From assembly GCA_002345725.1 (NCBI GenBank), contig DDWP01000092.1, positions 1-7,537 on the forward strand: DNA of 7,537 bases. Reading direction: 5' to 3'. A program made the position numbers and the translations under genes. A model generated the notes under the pieces. The model had not been told where the DNA came from and did no database searches. It saw only the letters and a program-made list of their open reading frames with translations. Of this stretch, positions 5,405 to 7,537 are shown one piece after another. The first letter of the stretch is position 1, and every line of letters starts with the position of its first letter. This DNA is from Candidatus Shapirobacteria bacterium UBA2283 (GTDB taxonomy: Bacteria > Patescibacteriota > Microgenomatia > UBA12405).

Positions 5405-6369
5405 ACTCCAAAAGATTAAATCTAATCTCAAATCTTTATTTTTATTTGATTTCCTTATCGGGGCTTTTTTACACAGCCTTATTAATTATTGCTTCGGAAA
5501 AAATTATTCCAGCTTTTTTAATGCAAATAATTTTTTTATTAGATGCATTGAAGTTTGATAATAGTATTATCGGATTGGTAACTTCCAAATTGTTTTTGTT
5601 TAATGTCATCCCCGGATTAATTTTATTAGGGCTTGTTATCGGTTACGCCAAGACTCTAATTAAATCAATCAAGGGTATTTATGCTGTACGAGCAATAACA
5701 AGCAAGCTCGACGTTGTTGGTGCTACCCAAGAATTCTTCAAATTTAAGTCAAAAGAAATATCTATTTTTACTTTAGGATTTTTTAGGCCCAAGATTTTTA
5801 TATCATCAGCTATTTTTAAGACTCACAACCAGGAAGAAATTGATGCCATGATCGAACACGAAATAAACCACAGAAACAACCTACATCCCCTGAAAATATT
5901 TATCTCTAATTTTGTCAGATCAATTCTTCCAATTATTCCCGGTAAAAATTGGCTGATTGATAACTATCTAACGTTGGTTGAGGTGTCTTCTGATCAATTC
6001 TCTGAGGACAAAATAAACAATAAATTGCCACTTATTTCAGCTTTATTAAAGTTTCAAAGCCAAAGTTTTGAACCAGGGATTAGTTACTTTAATAGCCAAA
6101 GTGAAAGAATTAAAATATTAGTGGGACAAAAGAAGCAACTTTTAAGAATGCCTCTAACTTATTATTCTTTTGTCTTAGTAGCAATTTTATCCAGTGCCAT
6201 GTTCTTGAAAAACTCAAGTATTTTCTTTGAATGTCAGCACTTACTTAAATGTGTCGAGATGCTAGTTACTTCAAATAAGCAGTCACTTATTGCGCCAATA
6301 TATGCCAATAGTAGCGTCATTTCGCCTACAGACCACTGTGAGCAAACTAGTCTATTGACATCTCACTAG
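5401..6369 (+). CDS. M56 (BlaR1-like) membrane zinc peptidase with short Cys/His tail
   Basis: This 322-residue membrane protein is probably the signal-transducing partner of the BlaI-like repressor. Hydrophobic segments lie at about 10-31, 35-50, 64-85 and 253-269. The peptidase core GFFRPKIFIS (126-135) followed by EIDAMIEHEINHRNNLHPLK contains the zinc motif His153-Glu154-x-x-His157, with Glu194 (in LTLVEVSSDQFSED) as the probable third ligand, matching the BlaR1/MecR1 M56 family. The roughly 250-residue penicillin-binding sensor domain of BlaR1 is absent. Instead, after the last membrane segment, about 50 residues remain with Cys278, His280, Cys284, His312, Cys313 and His322, which could form a metal or redox sensor on the outer face (inference). 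The gene overlaps the repressor gene by four bases. The -35 element of the next gene lies inside its last codons. M48-type peptidase is the alternative, but the pairing with BlaI favours M56. Confidence 0.82.
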   Translation: MNSKRLNLISNLYFYLISLSGLFYTALLIIASEKIIPAFLMQIIFLLDALKFDNSIIGLVTSKLFLFNVIPGLILLGLVIGYAKTLIKSIKGIYAVRAITSKLDVVGATQEFFKFKSKEISIFTLGFFRPKIFISSAIFKTHNQEEIDAMIEHEINHRNNLHPLKIFISNFVRSILPIIPGKNWLIDNYLTLVEVSSDQFSEDKINNKLPLISALLKFQSQSFEPGISYFNSQSERIKILVGQKKQLLRMPLTYYSFVLVAILSSAMFLKNSSIFFECQHLLKCVEMLVTSNKQSLIAPIYANSSVISPTDHCEQTSLLTSH

Positions 6370-6383
6370 ACACATACTACACT
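6355..6383 (+). promoter_or_regulatory. Promoter of the HMA-SafE gene
   Basis: A perfect TTGACA (6355-6360), an ideal 17-base spacer and TACACT (6378-6383) precede the ATG at 6391 by seven bases after the -10. The -35 lies within the last codons of the M56 gene, so the membrane protein can be expressed apart from the upstream operon. Confidence 0.75.
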
Positions 6384-6394
6384 GTGTAGTATGT
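6372..6394. promoter_or_regulatory. BlaI/CopY-type operator 2, perfect 23-base palindrome
   Basis: Arms ACATACTACAC (6372-6382) and GTGTAGTATGT (6384-6394) are exact reverse complements around a single T at 6383. The core contains TACA and TGTA half-sites. The palindrome covers the -10 hexamer, the predicted transcription start and the ATG start codon. Its sequence nearly equals operator 1, so the BlaI-like protein encoded 1.3 kb upstream is the obvious ligand. Confidence 0.8.
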
Positions 6395-7537
6395 TAAAAC
6401 AAAAACCAACAATCAGGACTTCCACCTACTATGTGCAGGGGATGCATTGCGCATCATGTGAAATACTGATTGAAAAGAAAATTATTAGGGAAGACTCGGT
6501 AGAAATGGTTGATGTATCACTCTCTAAGGGCACGGTAACCGTTGAATATCAGACTGACAAAAAAATAACACCGGAGTATCTAAATAATATTTTTGCTGAA
6601 GATGGTTATAGTTTTTCTCCGAACCCTTTCAAGAAATCGACACAAATTGCCACCGATAGTCACTGTGCTATGCCCGACGAAGAACCGTCGAATCCATATA
6701 CTTCATTGTTTATCGCCGCCTCTTTTATCATCGGTTATATTTTTCTTTCTAAAACGGGATTATCTTCCTTAATTTCAGTTAACGCCCAATCGTCTCTCCC
6801 AATTTTTTTCTTATTTGGTCTTTTAGCTGGAATTTCCAGTTGTGCCGCTTTGGTGGGTGGAATAATTTTATCTTTGAGCAAACAGTGGCTTTCGTCGTAT
6901 AGTGACTCTGATTCGACGCTGAATAAAGCTCAGCCTCATTTTCTCTTCAATATTGGTCGGGTTGTCGGATACGCTGGCTTTGGAGCGATTTTAGGAATGG
7001 CAGGTAACTTTTTTAGATTATCTCCAGTAGTTTCCGCCGGACTAGTTATCGGAGTTTCACTAATTATGGTTTTACTTGGACTGCAAATGGTCGGCGTCAA
7101 AGCCCTTCGCAATTTTCAAATCAGATTACCTAAATCAATTACCGGAAAAGTGGCTGATGAATCGAACTTTAAAGGTCGATTCGCCCCACTTTTGATGGGT
7201 GCCTTAACTTTCTTTTTACCTTGTGGTTTTACCATTACCGCTCAAGCTTTAGCACTAGCCTCTGGAAGTCCTTTCCAAGGAGCAATGATCATGGGGCTGT
7301 TTGCCCTGGGGACAGTGCCGGGCTTGTTAGCTATCGGTTTGAGTAGTGTTAAATTTCATAGCAACCCAAAGTCATCCAAGCAGTTTTCGATGATTGCCGG
7401 GTTATTAGTATTATTTTTCGCTGCTTTTAATATCAACTCACAATTATCAGTTCTGGGGGTTTCCAATGTTAATGATTTAATCTCTGCTCCTAGTGCCCGG
7501 ACCACCCAAGCGACAGGTGAACTGCCGCCAATGGTTA
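6391..7537 (+). CDS. HMA domain fused to SafE/DsbD-like membrane protein (3' partial)
   Basis: 382 residues are visible and the frame runs off the right edge. Residues about 11-75 are a heavy-metal-associated domain with the copper-type motif Gly17-Met18-His19-Cys20-Ala-Ser-Cys23. A linker holds a second possible soft-metal site, SHCAMPDEE (90-98). From about 103 to 348 there are roughly seven membrane segments of the SafE/UreH-2/DsbD-like superfamily: GISSCAALVGG (148-157, Cys151) in one half, FNIGRVVGYAGFG (186-198) in the middle and FFLPCGFT (274-281, Cys278) in the other half, placing paired cysteines in the two halves as in DsbD. The family fits copper delivery or detoxification, or thiol-linked metal handling at the membrane. 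Proteins of this build often continue into a cupredoxin-like domain, but that part would lie outside the window. The start is set by the leaderless promoter at 6355-6383 and by the HMA domain starting at once. Expression is predicted to be under BlaI control through the palindrome overlapping its ATG. Confidence 0.85.
   Translation, partial: MLKQKPTIRTSTYYVQGMHCASCEILIEKKIIREDSVEMVDVSLSKGTVTVEYQTDKKITPEYLNNIFAEDGYSFSPNPFKKSTQIATDSHCAMPDEEPSNPYTSLFIAASFIIGYIFLSKTGLSSLISVNAQSSLPIFFLFGLLAGISSCAALVGGIILSLSKQWLSSYSDSDSTLNKAQPHFLFNIGRVVGYAGFGAILGMAGNFFRLSPVVSAGLVIGVSLIMVLLGLQMVGVKALRNFQIRLPKSITGKVADESNFKGRFAPLLMGALTFFLPCGFTITAQALALASGSPFQGAMIMGLFALGTVPGLLAIGLSSVKFHSNPKSSKQFSMIAGLLVLFFAAFNINSQLSVLGVSNVNDLISAPSARTTQATGELPPMV

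Noticed and set aside
5030..6369. A beta-lactam resistance regulator pair (BlaI/BlaR1 proper)
   Set aside because: The M56 protein lacks the penicillin-binding sensor domain and no beta-lactamase or PBP gene is in the window; the shared operator points to the HMA-SafE gene.
1..7537. tRNA, rRNA, CRISPR array, insertion sequence or attachment site
   Set aside because: I saw no cloverleaf, no regularly spaced repeats, no transposase or integrase motifs and no terminal inverted repeats; gaps between genes are short and explained by promoters or terminators.

Overview
The window is AT-rich by eye (GC not computed) and densely coded. TGA is used as a real stop (end of the BlaI-like gene), so the standard code applies. 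Start codons lack Shine-Dalgarno sequences, and several -10 boxes sit only 6-7 bases upstream of the start codon, which suggests leaderless transcripts. The gene styles (an orphan MltG-type LysM-like protein, a Wzx flippase, a short BlaI/M56 pair, an HMA-SafE fusion) remind me of Patescibacteria/CPR genomes, perhaps Microgenomates-like. That placement is an inference of moderate to low confidence.

Region 1 (1-720): the 3' end of a secreted or lipoprotein-type gene resembling DUF4352 (+ strand) converges on a small membrane-anchored protein with MltG/YceG-type LysM-like repeats (- strand). A strong hairpin terminator lies between them and could serve both.

Region 2 (722-3624): a soft-metal resistance module. 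A short CDF-superfamily, TMEM163-like transporter (- strand) is divergent from an ArsR/SmtB repressor with a CmtR-type cysteine set. The repressor is followed 15 bases later by a P1B metal-transporting ATPase. The two divergent promoters appear to share one overlapping -35 hexamer, and a 16-base near-palindrome fills most of the repressor promoter's spacer. Together these predict metal-induced derepression of an efflux pump, and perhaps of the small transporter too.

Region 3 (3645-4892): a Wzx/RfbX-type polysaccharide flippase on the - strand, convergent with the ATPase gene and with no visible glycan partner genes.

Region 4 (4980-7537): a second regulatory and metal module. A BlaI/MecI/CopY-family repressor overlaps by four bases a membrane-embedded M56 (BlaR1-like) zinc peptidase. 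The peptidase has no penicillin-binding sensor domain but ends in a short Cys/His-containing outer tail. After it comes an HMA domain fused to a SafE/DsbD-like membrane domain, cut by the window edge. The repressor gene and the HMA-SafE gene carry near-identical operators in the same position: the -10 hexamer lies inside the operator and the start codon lies at its right edge. The operator before the HMA-SafE gene is a perfect 23-base palindrome. I infer a proteolysis-relieved repression circuit in which the peptidase senses an outer signal, possibly copper, and relieves BlaI repression of its own operon and of the copper-handling protein. No stretch longer than 300 bases lacks a gene.
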